Made by a program: the position numbers and the translations under genes. This document shows, piece after piece, positions 43,655-56,689 of a stretch of DNA of 64,000 bases. The notes below the pieces were generated by a model. The model was not told the origin of the DNA and did no database searches. It saw nothing but the letters and a program-made list of their open reading frames with translations. Numbering within the stretch: the first letter of the stretch is position 1; every line of letters starts with the position of its first letter. The DNA lies in the NCBI GenBank assembly GCA_037893245.1, contig JBAIAA010000315.1, forward strand, positions 310,001 to 374,000. The letters run 5' to 3'. Source of the DNA: Crossaster papposus (taxonomy: Eukaryota > Echinodermata > Asteroidea > Velatida > Solasteridae).

Positions 43655-46600
43655 ACCGACCAAGGGTTATTGCGAAATTACCCTCGGTGAGTAAGGGGGA
43701 ATTCCCACTTTTTATTTTATTACAAACTCGAACACGAAACTGTGACGTATCCGTTAAGCTAAATATATCCGCTCGCAGGCGAAACCACTCTATTGATGGG
43801 GAATCGGCAACATGTAGGGTGAATTAAGGTTAAACAGACTATGCAGTTTATCTAGTCTCTATATATCTAGTACATAGGCCTAATAGGTCAGGTCAATGTT
43901 ACTACATGTACAAGCAACGTGACCTATATTATTGTTACTATAAGTCAACAAAGTCCAGTAAAAATGGCAGTAAGCCGAATAATGTCGTTTTGTCAAAGTA
44001 TCCACACGACGAGAACTTATGTATTTTAAGCACAATTAGGCAATATTTATCTAATTAAATCTAAAGTTTTCCGAGGTCGGGAAAGAAACTGTAGGGTCTG
44101 AGACAATTAACGTCAATTTTTTGCGACTGCTTTTTAAATTTTCAATACAATTGTTGTCATTGGATGATACAAATTAAGGTAATAACAACCTTTTTTTTAA
44201 CTACAAAAGACAAGATGTTAAGATTGGATTCCCAAAACTCTTAATTTTTCGCGTGAGAAAATCGTTCCCTCCTATTTTGAGAATGGACGGTACCACAGCG
44301 TTTCGCAATCGCAGCCTCGCAGCCTCGAAGCCCCCCCCCCCCCCTATGCCCTGCCTCCTTCGGCCTCTCTGCTGCTGAGTGTTGGGTCCGTCATAAACAC
44401 ACACCAGCTTGTTGTACGTATGCGCACACACACCAGGAAATAACCTCAATTTATTTGGACGTCAACAGCTTGCTAAGACAACAGTTTAGAGAGCCGCTAT
44501 TCAGGAAATTGCAGTGAGTAATAATTAGAAGCATAGCCTATAATTAGTTATGGATGACTGCCTGTGTGTGCGCACAACGCACAACGTGGCGACGTGTATG
44601 CGTGGTCTGTGCGTGGCATCACACTCACCGCGCACAGCTAAAAATGCGAGTCGGTCATGGTCTCGCGAGTCAGAAAAACAATCCGTTTTCTAACGGTCGA
44701 AGCGAAATCGTATCGCACTCTTAAAATCTGAATTTGTTACCAACATAAAGCTGATGAAATGCTCATTTGATTGATTACTGGGAACATTTCATCCGATTAG
44801 AGTAAAAGCTTCGAAATAATCAAACAAAACTAGCACCGACGAAAGCACGATGCCAGAATGAATTTCCGACAAAAAGTCGCCCATCAAACGAAAGCTTAAT
44901 TCATTGTCTACACAACGGCGTCGATGCCAAAGTCCATGCTGGTCCCCGCTTCCCAACACATGACTTTGAAATGTAGTCGTACGAACACCAGCTTGTCTGG
45001 ATTTTGCCAGCTTCAATCGGGAAATGCATTGGAATACATTGGAATGCCTGTACGCGGGCCAGACTATCACGATTTATATAGACAGGTACCCAGACAGTGT
45101 GCGCGCGTAATGCAACATGAGTGATTAAGGTTTCAGACGCATGTGCGACGTTGCGTGTATGCATTGATCTCCATTATATAGACGTGTATGTGTGTGTGTA
45201 CCTGCGTGCTCTTGTCAAAGCCGGCAAATCGAGCACTTTCGTGTGATTACACACTCACAGACCGAGGACCTTCAACATACCGAGGACGTCCTCGATTTGT
45301 TATTAGGTCAAAAATGGCATCTCCTTGGCGATTTATAATTATTGTCAAAATTTCAACGGATTTGGAATATGTTCTCGGTTCGTCCTAATGGCAACGTGCA
45401 GTGTGTTGTATCATGGAGCATTTTGTGTTCATCCGAACAAGTCAACTTGTAATAGCGCCACCTAGCGGCCAGATTATCGTCTCCTAGGCGCTAGGGACGC
45501 GTTAATCGCGTCTTCATGTAATTTGGGGAAAGCGTCATGTTCATCGGCTCAAGTTCAGACCTACAGAAAGTGCCCTAATGTTATGGAACGTACATTATAA
45601 TTAACAAATATGTTTAAAACTGTTCTCGTGTACAATTTACATAGGATATTGAAGGAAATAGTAATCGGGTATTGTTGAAATAATTAATTTCACATGTGGA
45701 ATTCTTTTCACATCAATCGATCGTCAGCTTTCTCACAACCATTACAGTATGTTCCACCATACCTCCATGGTTCCACATGCCCAACCAAACCCAAAAACAT
45801 TAACATAATAAATCCACCCAATTAAGAAATATTCGGTTATACTAAAAAATCATAGATAGACACATATTTATGTGCATTTATTTTTCTCAACTGAAATTGG
45901 GCATGACATAAAAAAGTGAAAGGTTATAATTTGGGTCATCAACTCGTATCCCGAATCAAATCGATTACAAGTACATGTAAAGTTGTCCCCTCACAAATGA
46001 AGTCGTCCACTACGTCAAGTCGTCCACTATCAAATTTTCCGAATTTCCCATGACCAGGTGGGCCCCTCGTCAAGTTGTCACCCAAGCAAAAGACAACAAA
46101 TTAAAAACAAATTTTGCCTTTTTCATTAATTAATATTTTAAAACAATGATATTAATAATCACTTTTCATATTGTTTATTTTATGCATTTAGTTTAACTTT
46201 TCTACATAAATGTACATAATGTACATTTTGAATGAGTTTTTAGTATCGTCAGACCCCCTAAATCTGCGCGGTCCTATTTCTGCGCACTCGTCTTTAATTT
46301 CAATTTGGCAACGCGCGCATCTTAAAAATGATGTACTGTCACTAGGATCGTATTCTTTGATGCATGAACTTTCACAACCACCGAAAAATTATAGTGAATG
46401 CTTTAACGGTAAGTCGGGCAAAAATTGAAAAAAATCTGATTTTTACAGCTAATTTACTAGGTACAATTGTTGGTAGAGGCTTTCGGGCCTGCAGAAGTCG
46501 AAAAGATGACCGCACGGTAAACTCTGTTATTCGCCCTCTGTCGTCAGTATTATAGCTACCGTGTCCTATATAATTCATTAATTTTGTTAAGGGGGTTTAA

Positions 46601-48478
46601 GACTTGCGGTGCAACAAAGAAGACATGTTTCTTATATTATTTTGGAATTTTCTTCTGTCATACCTATTAAAATCTGACATCTTGACAATGTTCTCTGTTG
46701 ATTGGGATGATCAATATATGACATACATTCATCAAGATAATTCAGGTTACCAAATCTAAGAAGGGGTCAATTTATTAAGGCATTTAAATATTATTAGGTT
46801 TATTTGTATTTTTATTTAATTCAGGCCTAATCAACAACCGAGTTTATTGATGCACCCTTCTAAAAACTCAGCGAACCAATTGCTACTTGAAATGAACAAT
46901 ACAACGCACAACTTGGTCCTGGGTGTACCTTGTATAAACCATTATCATTAAGATTATTAATATTAGAACGAGAGGCTTGGAACGTCTGAGGTGACGATTT
47001 GTAATATTGTAAAACTAATTTGTATTGCCTAAAGAACATAAAAAGCCAATTTAGTATGAATTCAGAGCACGGCAGTCTTTAGTTTAGTTTGACTGAGAGT
47101 ATGATTCGTGAACACTCGTGTAGAGCTAATCCTACTATATTTAAAGTAACAAAAATTGAATTAATTATTTTAATATGAATGTACATTTCCAACTTTATTA
47201 ATACATTTCTTCAATGATAACAATACAAACTGGGGTCTACATTAAATAGGTAAAAATGTATAAATTGGATGTGAATTTTAAATATATGCCTTTTTGTAAA
47301 AAAAAATTAACAATTATCTATTGAGAATTAAACCATTATGGCGAATTAATCTTGAAATTACGAAAAGTGTACTGGCATTGAAAAAAAGAAGTAAATAATT
47401 AGGTTAAAAATGTTCAAGCTAATATATTTTCCAAAATCAAGGAGTAAAAAATGTTGTTCTTAAGTTGCATGACCCGGACACCGTAGATTTTCCATGAAGC
47501 GCCCCACTGCGCAGATTTAGGCAGGATTTGTTTCTGAACGCCAAAACTGCACGCTTTGGAATTCCCCGCTTGTCGCTACAAATAAAGAAAATTTGTCTTT
47601 GTTAATCCGCATAGTGGAAGATCGTAAGCCAACAATACAAGTTTTGTTGATGAAAAGAGTGGTTGCAAACCCTTATGTGCGCAGAAATAGGAAGATCGAG
47701 GATTTATGCAAATGTAGTTATTTATTAATTCTAAATAAATTGAACAGTTAATGCCCAATTAAATTTTTTTGTAAATGCAAGTTTATTTAATGCCCACTCC
47801 CCCCCCCCCCCCCCTTCACGGGGTCACTCGAATACTACATGTCCGTCCGCCGGGAGGATGTGGAATCGCTAATCGCGTTGCAAAATAGACCACCTAAGGC
47901 TAATTGAACCAGGGCAGTATCCATTTAATTTTATTGACTTTTACATCTATTGCTGGGAACAGACAAAAAAAAAAGTTTGTTTAATATTTGAAAGCTGTAA
48001 ACGCTTTTAATAAACGTGATATATCATGTAATATGTCCCCCATTGTCTATTAATTATTACAAATTGGCTTATTCGCGCATTTCATAGTAGCAAGGCATGT
48101 GTTATATAGCTCATAAAAATTTTTTGGGGGTAACCAAAGAACCACAAATATTGTTTTTAAATGCGTCTCCGCAACACTTTAAGCCAACCCCTGACCAAAA
48201 ACCAAATTTGTTATTTTGGGGGGAACTTGGGCTTAAATACTAAATAAAGCAGCTTCCTAAGCAATAAGGATGAATAGCAATCAGTCTTGAAATGTTTAAC
48301 GAGTCCAACATGTACTTACTGAACCTGATTACAATAAGTATGGTTGCATTTCTCTTTGCAGGTGGCCCCTTAGTATATCATCATTTGTGACTGTGTTGAA
48401 GTTCTTCAGAGAGGGTTTACATATGAGAGTTTGTTCACCAATAGCAGTTCCCATGGCCTTTACAGTTTGAATCCTATT
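43655..48478. other. 4.8-kb AT-rich stretch with no recognised gene
   Basis: Nothing coding is supported. It includes a copy of repeat R2 (44160-44530), C runs at 44331-44345 and 47799-47814, and scattered CTGCGCAGATTTAGG-like words (46260, 47505). The promoter and any 5' exon of the recombinase-like gene should lie toward 48300. Confidence 0.4.
44160..44530. repeat. Repeat R2, copy 1
   Basis: Shares a long near-identical block with 60475-60890: TTGTCATTGGATGATA, AAGACAAGATGTTAAGATTG, GACGGTACCACAGCG and the CAGGAAATAACCTCAATTTA to AATTGCAGTGAGTAATA segment. The last segment also recurs in R1 copies (58913-59050 and 63325-63460), so R1 and R2 share a module. Confidence 0.82.
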
Positions 48479-51063
48479 ATGGCAGACCTTGGACACAGTG
48501 CTTGCAGCAGCACTTCCCTCTGTCCGTCCAGTTGTAACGATGCTCCAGTTCATACGGATGCCAGTGATTCTGATTGCGTTTCTCACGTCCGTTTGGATGA
48601 CACATTGAATACTGCAAATGAACCGTTGAGTGTACGATCTCGCATCCCGTCGCCCATCAGAGACTTGACAGATGAGTGTAACATCACAGTTATGCAGACT
48701 AGTAATGAAAGCGGTCAAAGAAAATGGGACAAAAAAAACTTTTGCTTCTACTGTGATGAGCCACAGGCCAAATTACCCCGTCATCTCGCGTCTTTGCATA
48801 AGGAAGAAACCGAAATAGTGCAGATATCGTCCGAAAACAACAATTTGATCCGCAATAAATTTCTGTTAAAAATCCGCAATGCTGGTAATCACAGACACAA
48901 TTGCCAAGTAATTCGCCAAGGTCACGGTGTGCTTATAGTAGCATATAGACCGAATCATCCCGTAAATGCAGATGCATATGGACCGTGCATGTATTGCTTT
49001 GGCTATTATGTGCGAACTGATCTTTGGAGACATCGTTGCTTACTAAATCCAGCGCTCTCTGCCCATGATAAAGGTGTTCGTGTACGTGGCCGAGTTGCTC
49101 ACAAGAGTGATTTATTGAAACCGCCTCCTCCGGGTGTGTCCTTTGAGCTGAACAAGATTCTCTGCCCGATGAAGAAAGATCAGGTTGCCTTGATAGCCAA
49201 GACCGACTCGTTGGTTATTGAGTTCGCCAAACGTGAATTCCTAAAAATGGGCCATGATGTAGATCAACACGGATATATCCGAAACAAATTGCGTGAATTA
49301 GGTCGCCTCATCTTACAACTCCGGAAGAATACTGTGCAACCAAATGCATCGCTCGAGCTGTTTGTGCATCCCCGGCATGTCATTACCATAATTAACGCTG
49401 TCCATGACATTGCTGGCTTTGACAAACGCAAACAATTGTATAGTGTTCCATCATTGGCACTAAAGATAGGACATTCCATAAAAAAGTGTGCCCTGGTGGT
49501 GAAAGGCAATGCTCTAGAGCATGGCCTCAAGCAGAAAGCTGATGACGCAGAACAGTTTTTGGAGTTATGCAATTTGAAGTGGCGAGACCATGTATCTGTC
49601 CATGCACACCGAACATTGTACCAAGAAAAGCGGAACAAGAATACAGTTCTCCCAACCAATGCAGATGTTGTTAAGATGTCGTCCTTCCTTAAAGAAGCTG
49701 CCAACCAGCAAGTGCAAATTCTGGAAGATGCGTCTGGTGATGCAATCAAACTTGCATGGAAGTGTTTGAATGAAGTGACGCTGTGCCATCTCATAATGTT
49801 CAATCGCAGGCGACAAGGGGAGGTGTCAAAGATGCAATTACACGATTTTCACAAGCGGACCACAGCACAAATTGATGGGGGCTGTGTCTTGAGTGATTTG
49901 GAACGGCATTTATGCAAAATGTTCACAGTTGTTGAAATAGTGGGTAAGAAGGGCCGGACTGTACCAGTGCTGCTGTGTACTGATGCAGTGACATGGTTGG
50001 GTGCACTTGTAGCCAAGAGAATTGAAGCTGGAGTAGCGGCAGGAAACCCTTACTTGTTTGCGCGCTGTTATGGAGGCTTGGGCCACATACGAGGAAGTGA
50101 CCAGCTCCGATCCTATGCTGACATTGTGGGCCTAGATAATCCTACAAGCATCCGGTCTACTAAGCTTCGTAAGCATGTAGCAACTGCATCACAAATATTA
50201 TCATTGAAGGAGCATCAGCTGGAGACATTAGCAAACTTCATGGGTCACGACTTGCGAATACACCGTGAATACTACCAGCTACCAGACACTGTGCAGAGGG
50301 TAACACAATTGTCAAGACTGTTCCTCAGCTTAGAGAGGGGCAACTTGCCTTCCCAGGAGGGCAGGTCCTTGAACGAATTGGATGTATTGGGAGGTAAGTA
50401 CAATTTAAATGGATCTGTGCATGAGGTACACATGCCGATGACTGTTTGTAAGTTGACCTGGATACATATGCATTTAGACAATAGTGTTTTCTATGTGGTT
50501 TTTTCCCAATCACTTCAGAAGGCTTCACGAGTGAGAGCAGCGATGGCAGTGACGATGGCAGTGATGGTAACATCGGTGATGTCAACGACACCCGCAGTGA
50601 TGGTAACATCGGTGATGTCAACGACACCCGCAGTGATGGTAACATCGGTGATGTCAACGACACCCGCGGTGATGGTAACATCGGTGATGTCAGCGACACC
50701 TGTGGCAGCAGTAAGTTGAAATGTTTTATCAGTGTGTCACACTGTCAGGCGGTCATTGTATGTGTTAAAACTACTGATGAATTCGTGTGTCTAAAGCTGT
50801 AATGTATGTGTTGTATTACAGTACAGGTTCAAGCAAACAAGGCATCAGTCACGGTGAGGCATCGGCGGATAACGGCGACACGTCGTAGTTGGACGGAAGA
50901 GGAGAGAAGAGACGTCATGGAAAGTCTGCACAGATTCTTTGTTCTGAAGAAAATTCCTGGTAAGCGTGATATTGAAAGATCATGTACCATAGCACTGCAG
51001 AGTCGATCATGGAAGAACATCAAAGACTTTTGCCGCAACACACTTATTCGAGAACAACGATAA
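48479..51063 (+). CDS. Tyrosine-recombinase-like protein with zinc fingers and Myb/SANT-like C-terminus (Crypton-related?)
   Basis: Three exons with phase-matched GT-AG borders: 48479-50393, 50519-50710 and 50822-51063, together 782 codons. I start at ATG 48479 because the frame opens only at 48374 and has no earlier ATG; a 5' exon is possible. Two Cys/His fingers: C89-x2-C92 with LPRHLASLH, and C170-x2-C173 with WRHRC. Recombinase core: LIMFNRRRQGEV with R445 in an R-x-x-E setting, LRKHVAT with R567-type arginine at about 564-567, GHD with H590, and REYY with Y598/Y599, that is, the R...R..H...Y order of tyrosine recombinases. Exon 2 encodes an acidic linker with four 12-residue repeats (SDGNIGDVNDTR). 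Exon 3 has RRSWTEEER...RSWKNIKDF, a Myb/SANT-like helix set. No transposon ends were identified. It may be an active Crypton-like element or a host gene derived from one. Confidence 0.72.
50560..50703 (+). repeat. Four 36-bp tandem repeats in the recombinase-gene linker exon
   Basis: Each unit starts AGTGATGGTAACATCGGTGA and encodes 12 residues (SDGNIGDVNDTR with small variation). The repeat is in frame with the spliced product, so length changes would keep the frame. Confidence 0.9.
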
Positions 51064-51072
51064 GTGGCTATC

Positions 51073-51110
51073 TTTAACCACTCCACGCCGGTGGACGTGT
51101 ACACACGCAG
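51073..51110. mobile_element. Diverged end resembling MITE family A
   Basis: TTAACCACTCCACGCCGGTG then GACGTGTACACACGC resembles the family A terminus (CCAGTTCGCGCCGGAGGACGTATATACG). The matching other end was not found. It starts 10 bp after the stop codon of the recombinase-like gene. Confidence 0.5.
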
Positions 51111-51326
51111 CAATTGTCCGCACCCGAGGAAATAATTCACTCGTGTTAGAAAGCATTTGTGAATGTATTTGGGCTGAAATGGCAAACGCACCTTGATAAT
51201 AAGCAAAATAGAGAATTATGTGTATGGCGTCCTCACATTGATATGATCATGTACCTCCAGAAAAATGTCCCCTATTGGATAGACTGCTCAATAGGTCCTC
51301 CATGTGATGGTCTGCACATGTATGCA

Positions 51327-54249
51327 TGAACCTGGCCGCGTATTCGGCCTGATATTCCAGCCGCGTATTCCAGCCGCGTATTCCAGCCGCGTATTCAGCC
51401 GCGTATTCAGCCGCGTATTCAAGTATACGGAGGCTAATAAAGGACACGTTGTTTTTAATATATCTATTGTACTTATTATATATATATCTATTGTACTTAT
51501 AATGCGAGTTTCTACAATTACCGTTGGGGGTCAATAACGGAGGACTAGATGCTGGCTACAAATTATTTTGGTTTCAGACAATGAATCACGTGATACTCGT
51601 ACTGGAAATATATTGCGCAGGAATTCAACAAAAAAATAGCATTTTGCGGTATTTCAATCTAAGCCCTACTTTGAGACAAAGTGTACCGAGCACTACAGGA
51701 GATGCAGTGAATTTGTCGACGGCATCTGAAAGAGAGATGCCATGCCTACATTATATTTTGGTTTCACATCCGTGAAGTTGTTAGATCACGTGACCGAGAG
51801 CCGATGAAAAATGTAGTTTTTAGGCAAAATTTGTCGATTTGACTATTAATAATGCGGATTTAAATTAAAAGTGTACCTAAAATGCAAGTGACCAGAATTC
51901 TCGTTGAATATCAACTATGGAGGACTATAATTGTATGCTGGCTACAAATTATTTTGGTTTTTAGATCTAGAACAACAATTATATTGATCACGTGATACTC
52001 GTCCTGGAAATTGACGTTCAACAAAATAATAGCATTTTGCGGTATAGCAATCTAAGCCCTACTTTGAGACAAAATGTACCGAGCACTACAGGAGATGCAG
52101 TACAATTGTCGATGGCATCTGAAAGAGAGATGCCATGTCTATATTCTATTTTGGTTTCAGATCCGTGAAATAGTTAGATCACGTGGCCAAGGGCCATTGA
52201 AAATGTAGTTTTCCCACAAAATTTGTCGATTTGACTATTAATTAATGCGGATTTAAATTAAAAGTGTACCTAAAATGCAAGTGGCCAGAATTCTCGTTGA
52301 ATATCAATAATGGAGGACTGCATGCTGGCTACAAATTATTTTGGTTTCAGATCTAGAACAACAATAAATCACGTGATACTCGTAATGGAAATTGCCGTTC
52401 AACAAAATATTAGCATTTGTGGTATAGCAATCTAAGCCCTACTTTGAGACAAAGTGTACCGAGCACTACAGGAGATGCAGTACAATTGTCGATGGCATCT
52501 TAAAAAGAGATACCATGTCTATATTCTATTTTGGTTTTAGATCCGTGAAGTAGTTAGATCACGTGACCAAGAGCCATTGAAAAATGTAGTTTTTAGGCAA
52601 CATTTGTCGATTTGACTATTAATTATGCCGATTTAAATTTAAAGTGTACCTAAAATGCAAGTGACCAGAATTCTCGTGGGATATCAACAATGGAGGAGTG
52701 TATGCTGGCTACAAATTATTTTGGTTTTAGATGTAGAACATAAATGAATCACGTGATACTCGTCGTGGAAATTGCCGTTCAACAAAAATAATAGCATTTT
52801 GCGGTATTTCAATCTAAGCCCTACTTTGAGACAAAGTGTACCGAGCACTACAGGAGATGCAGTGAATTTGTCGACGGCATCTGAAATTTGTGATTCATGT
52901 TCTAGATCTAAAACCAAAATAATTTGTAGCCAGCATACACTCCTCCATTGTTGATATCCCACGAGAATTTTGGTCACTTGCATTTTAGGTACACTTATTA
53001 ATAGTCAAATCGACAAATTTTTCGTAAAAACTACATTTTTTAATGGCTCTTGGTCACGTGATCTAACTACTTCACGGATCTGAAACCAAAATAGAATGTA
53101 GGCATGGCATCTCTCTTTCAGATGCCGTCGACAAATTCACTGCATCTCCTGTATTGCTCGGTACACTTTGTCTCAAAGTAGGGCTTAGATTGAAATACCA
53201 CAAATGCTATTATGTTGTTGAACGGCAATTTCCATGACGAGTATCACGTGATTCATTGTTGTTCTAGATCTAAAACCAAAATAATTTGTAGCCAGCATAC
53301 ACTTCTCCATTGTTGATATCCCACGAGAATTCTGGTCACTTGCATTTTAGGTACACTTTTAATTTAAATCCGCATTAATTAATAGTCAAATCGACAAATT
53401 TTGTGGGAAAACTACATTTTCAATGGCCCTTGGTCACGTGATCTAACTATTTCACGGATCTGAAACCAAAATAGAATATAGACATGGCATCTCTCTTTCA
53501 GATGCCATCGACAATTGTACTGCATCTCCTGTAGTGCTCGGTACACTTTGTCTCAAAGTAGGGCTTAGATTGCTATACCACAAATGCTATTATTTTGTTG
53601 AACGTCAATTTCCAGGACGAGTATCACGTGATCAATATAATTGTTGTTCTAGATCTAAAACCAAAATAATTTGTAGCCAGCATAAAATTATAGTCCTCCA
53701 TAGTTGATATTCAACGAGAATTCTGGTCATTTGCATTTTAGGTACACTTTTAATTTAAATCCGCATTATTAATAGTCAAATCGACAAATTTTGCCTAAAA
53801 AATACATTTTTCATCGGCTCTCGGTCACGTGATCTAACAACTTCACGGATCTGAAACCAAAATATAATGTAGGCATGGCATCTCTCTTTCAGATGCCGTC
53901 GACAAATTCACTGCATCTCCTGTAGTGCTCGGTACACTTTGTCTCAAAGTAGGGCTTAGATTGAAATACCGCAAAATGCTATTATTTTGTTGAATTCCTG
54001 CGCAATATATTTCCAGTACGAGTATCACGTGATTCATTGTCTGAAACCAAAATAATTTGTAGCCAGCATCTAGTCCTCCGTTATTGACCCCCAACGGTAA
54101 TTGTAGAAACTCGCATTATAAGTACAATTTTCGCTAAAACCCACCATAGATATATTAAAAACAACGTGTCCTTTATTAGCCTCCGTATACTTGAATACGC
54201 GGCTGGAATACGCGGCTGGAATATCAGGCCGAATACGCGGCCAGGTTCA
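51327..54249. repeat. 2.9-kb palindrome of about 190-bp half-units, each with CACGTG
   Basis: The left arm runs from GAACCTGGCCGCG (51327) to about 52757 and the right arm from about 52884 to CGCGGCCAGGTTC (54249). Each arm is made of about 385-bp units, themselves two related halves (TATTTTGGTTTCAGAT... then a TCACGTGA-type core). CACGTG cores start at 51587, 51787, 51989, 52180, 52370, 52560, 52750, 53055, 53245, 53435, 53625, 53826 and 54026. The left tip also has short GTATTCCAGCCGC tandem copies (51345-51420) that make it 44 bp longer. Short open frames inside are repetitive and not genes. Target duplication not identified; class unknown. Confidence 0.9.
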
Positions 54250-56479
54250 CTCAGGTTATGTGTGTATGCATATGGCCAGCTGCATAGTTTACCTCGAAAA
54301 CACACACGGTGGGTAGTCTTTTGCATGTGCATGCTGCCTGCAACTTTCACAATCGGAAAGTCATTCTAGTAAATTACTAAAAATAATTACTAATATATCA
54401 TAATCTGTATTAATAATATAATTTGCAAAACATCCAAGGGAAACATGTTGCATTTCATGGGGACCACGCTGAATTCTGTGTTGCTAATATTGGATACATG
54501 TGATTGTATTTGCCTTCGTAATGGCAACACTATGCTAGAGGAACTAAAAGGGCGTGACTTATCAAAAAAAAAGGGGAGGTGGAGGTAATTATTTTTTAAA
54601 ATTAATCCAGTAGTTTAAAGGTAAACTTATAAAAAAGTATAAAATGTAACAAAACCATATTAATACTAGTTAAGTTAATTAAACGATTTAAAAAGGTTTT
54701 AAATAAAATGTAGCAAGACCTAAATACTAATTAAGTTAATTAACATATTAATCAACATTAATTAACACTTCATTTGCTGACAACAATAATATATTGAGCT
54801 TGTAGCTAGCATACACTAGCATAATTGGTGTTTTATTCATCAAGCATAGACACTGATAGACCATCTTCAGTATTTTGTTATGATAGAAATACACTAATTA
54901 GCAGTATTCAAAATATTATAATTATAATTAAATTCAGTAAATATTGTTGTTAAAAGATTAACGAGTTACAGACGCCATTTTCTTCTAAATATACCTGAAA
55001 CAACAGTGGGATTAAAGTTTCGGATTGTCATTTATGGAGTTATAAAAAATTAATATTGTTGCGTGTTTTGCTTGGAACCGGATATTCAAAATAATTACCC
55101 ATAATTCCTTTGTTTTAATAATGGTTGTTTGTCTTAAGACCTTTTTCTTCTGTCATAATTAAATAGTCATTAACTTTGCATGCATTAATTCAATATTGTC
55201 TGTACTAATCAATATTTTTCTTTGACAAAAAGGAAGTTGTGCTAATTTTGATAATTTCATTAATTAATTACAGACCAATTAAAATTGAATTTCATTTAAC
55301 TGATTGTTTATATGGTTACCAGGTAACGGAATTCACGAACAGGTGTCGTTTAAAAACGATATAACTTTCAAACCGTATGACCGATTTTCCTCAAACAAAC
55401 ACCAATCATCCTCGTTCACCTAGCTCTTTCATTTAAAACACATTCATAAATACCTGGGACAGTTTAGGCATTCCTATTGGTCGAGAGCCCGTCACGTGGC
55501 CGGTATTAAACGTACGATAAAGACATGGCTGGAAGTGTTTAAACCCAGTTGGCAACAAAAGTGGCCTCCGCACATGGACAACATTATTCCTATCTCGGCG
55601 TTGCGCGACTGGTTGCGCGTCATTCCGTATTTAGAGTGACGTCACATTTTCGATAAATATTTATTTTAATCAAAGAAGCTAAATTGTTGCCCCGAAAGTG
55701 GGTGGGTTATAAAGCTCAGGAAAATTTGTGGTAAAGAGAATAATTATGTTTAAACCCTTTTTTAAATGAGTTGTAATTTAAATCCATACAAGATGGATTA
55801 ATAAATATAATCTTCTTGGCAAAGCCTGAAAAGTTGATATATCGTCTGCTTTCTCGGCGCTATTTTTGTTGTGATGTCATAATTTCTAGAGTTATTTACT
55901 TTTGTGAAAGAAGATAAATAGTTTTTCCCCGACCAAAAGGTGGGTTTCGGAGATCAGGAAATCTGGGATGAGAAAATAATTATATTTAAAACTATTTTTA
56001 AATAAATTGTAATTTTAAACCATTGAAAAAGCAATAAATGCAAACCTCTTGACCGAGCCTGAAAAGTTCATGTGAAAATAGAGTACAGCTCGACACTCTG
56101 GGAACGAGGTTGCCAATGCAGTGATGGCCATTTAGTCTGGTTCATAGTAAATACGCTTTATTGCATGTATTGTGTAGAGCGACAGAGGCGGAAACATGTC
56201 ATTTGACAGTGGACCGTGAACATGGATAGGGGAAAACACACAGAATGGCGAAACACCGAAATTTACTTGCGACAATTTTGTTTTGGGGGGCTTTTTGGCT
56301 GAATTTTACAAAAAAAATATTTATGAATGGGAATAAATGTTATTATTATTATTATTATTTTTATTATTTTTCATGGTTTATTAAAAAACATTTTCCATCG
56401 CAGCCAAAGGCTGAATTAGGGAAAACAATACATTTGTTCAATATACAAATAGATAGGATATACTTAATATAAAACGACC
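54250..56479. other. 2.2-kb AT-rich stretch, no gene recognised
   Basis: No supported frame. The 55660-55760 and 55900-56010 segments are similar to each other (AAATAATTATGTTTAAACCC / AAATAATTATATTTAAAACT, each after CAGGAAAT), an old tandem duplication. A TTA microsatellite lies at 56338-56370. Confidence 0.4.
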
Positions 56480-56633
56480 AAATGTGTGTTCGGTCAGTAT
56501 TAATCACTCTGTTTATTCCGCTTGGAGTCTGGGTGCTGATAATTACCCTCGCCTTCGGCTCGAGTAATTATCAGCACCCAGACTCCAAGCGGTATTATAA
56601 ACAGAGTGATTAAAACCTCTCGAACACACATTT
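56480..56633. mobile_element. 154-bp palindromic foldback element
   Basis: Arms of about 68 bp (AAATGTGTGTTCGG ... TTGGAGTCTGGGTGCTGATA) mirror each other around CCCTCGCCTTCGGCTCGAG. The inner 45 bp are perfect, the outer part has small indels. No coding capacity. Confidence 0.88.
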
Positions 56634-56689
56634 ATTCCCTTATTTCAGATGGCTACAAGCAAAGTCATTTTTCACTTTGTCATCCCTAG

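Noticed and set aside
44201-44449. MRLFPGV-type frame also present at 60479-60730
   Set aside because: It is part of repeat R2, crosses a C run and differs in frame between the two copies.
48431-48478. Start of the recombinase-like protein at TTG 48431
   Set aside because: A TTG start is unlikely for this gene; the first ATG in frame is 48479, and a 5' exon remains possible.
51304-54350. Small frames in the palindrome
   Set aside because: Each appears several times with the repeat units and in inverted copies, with no recognisable domain.
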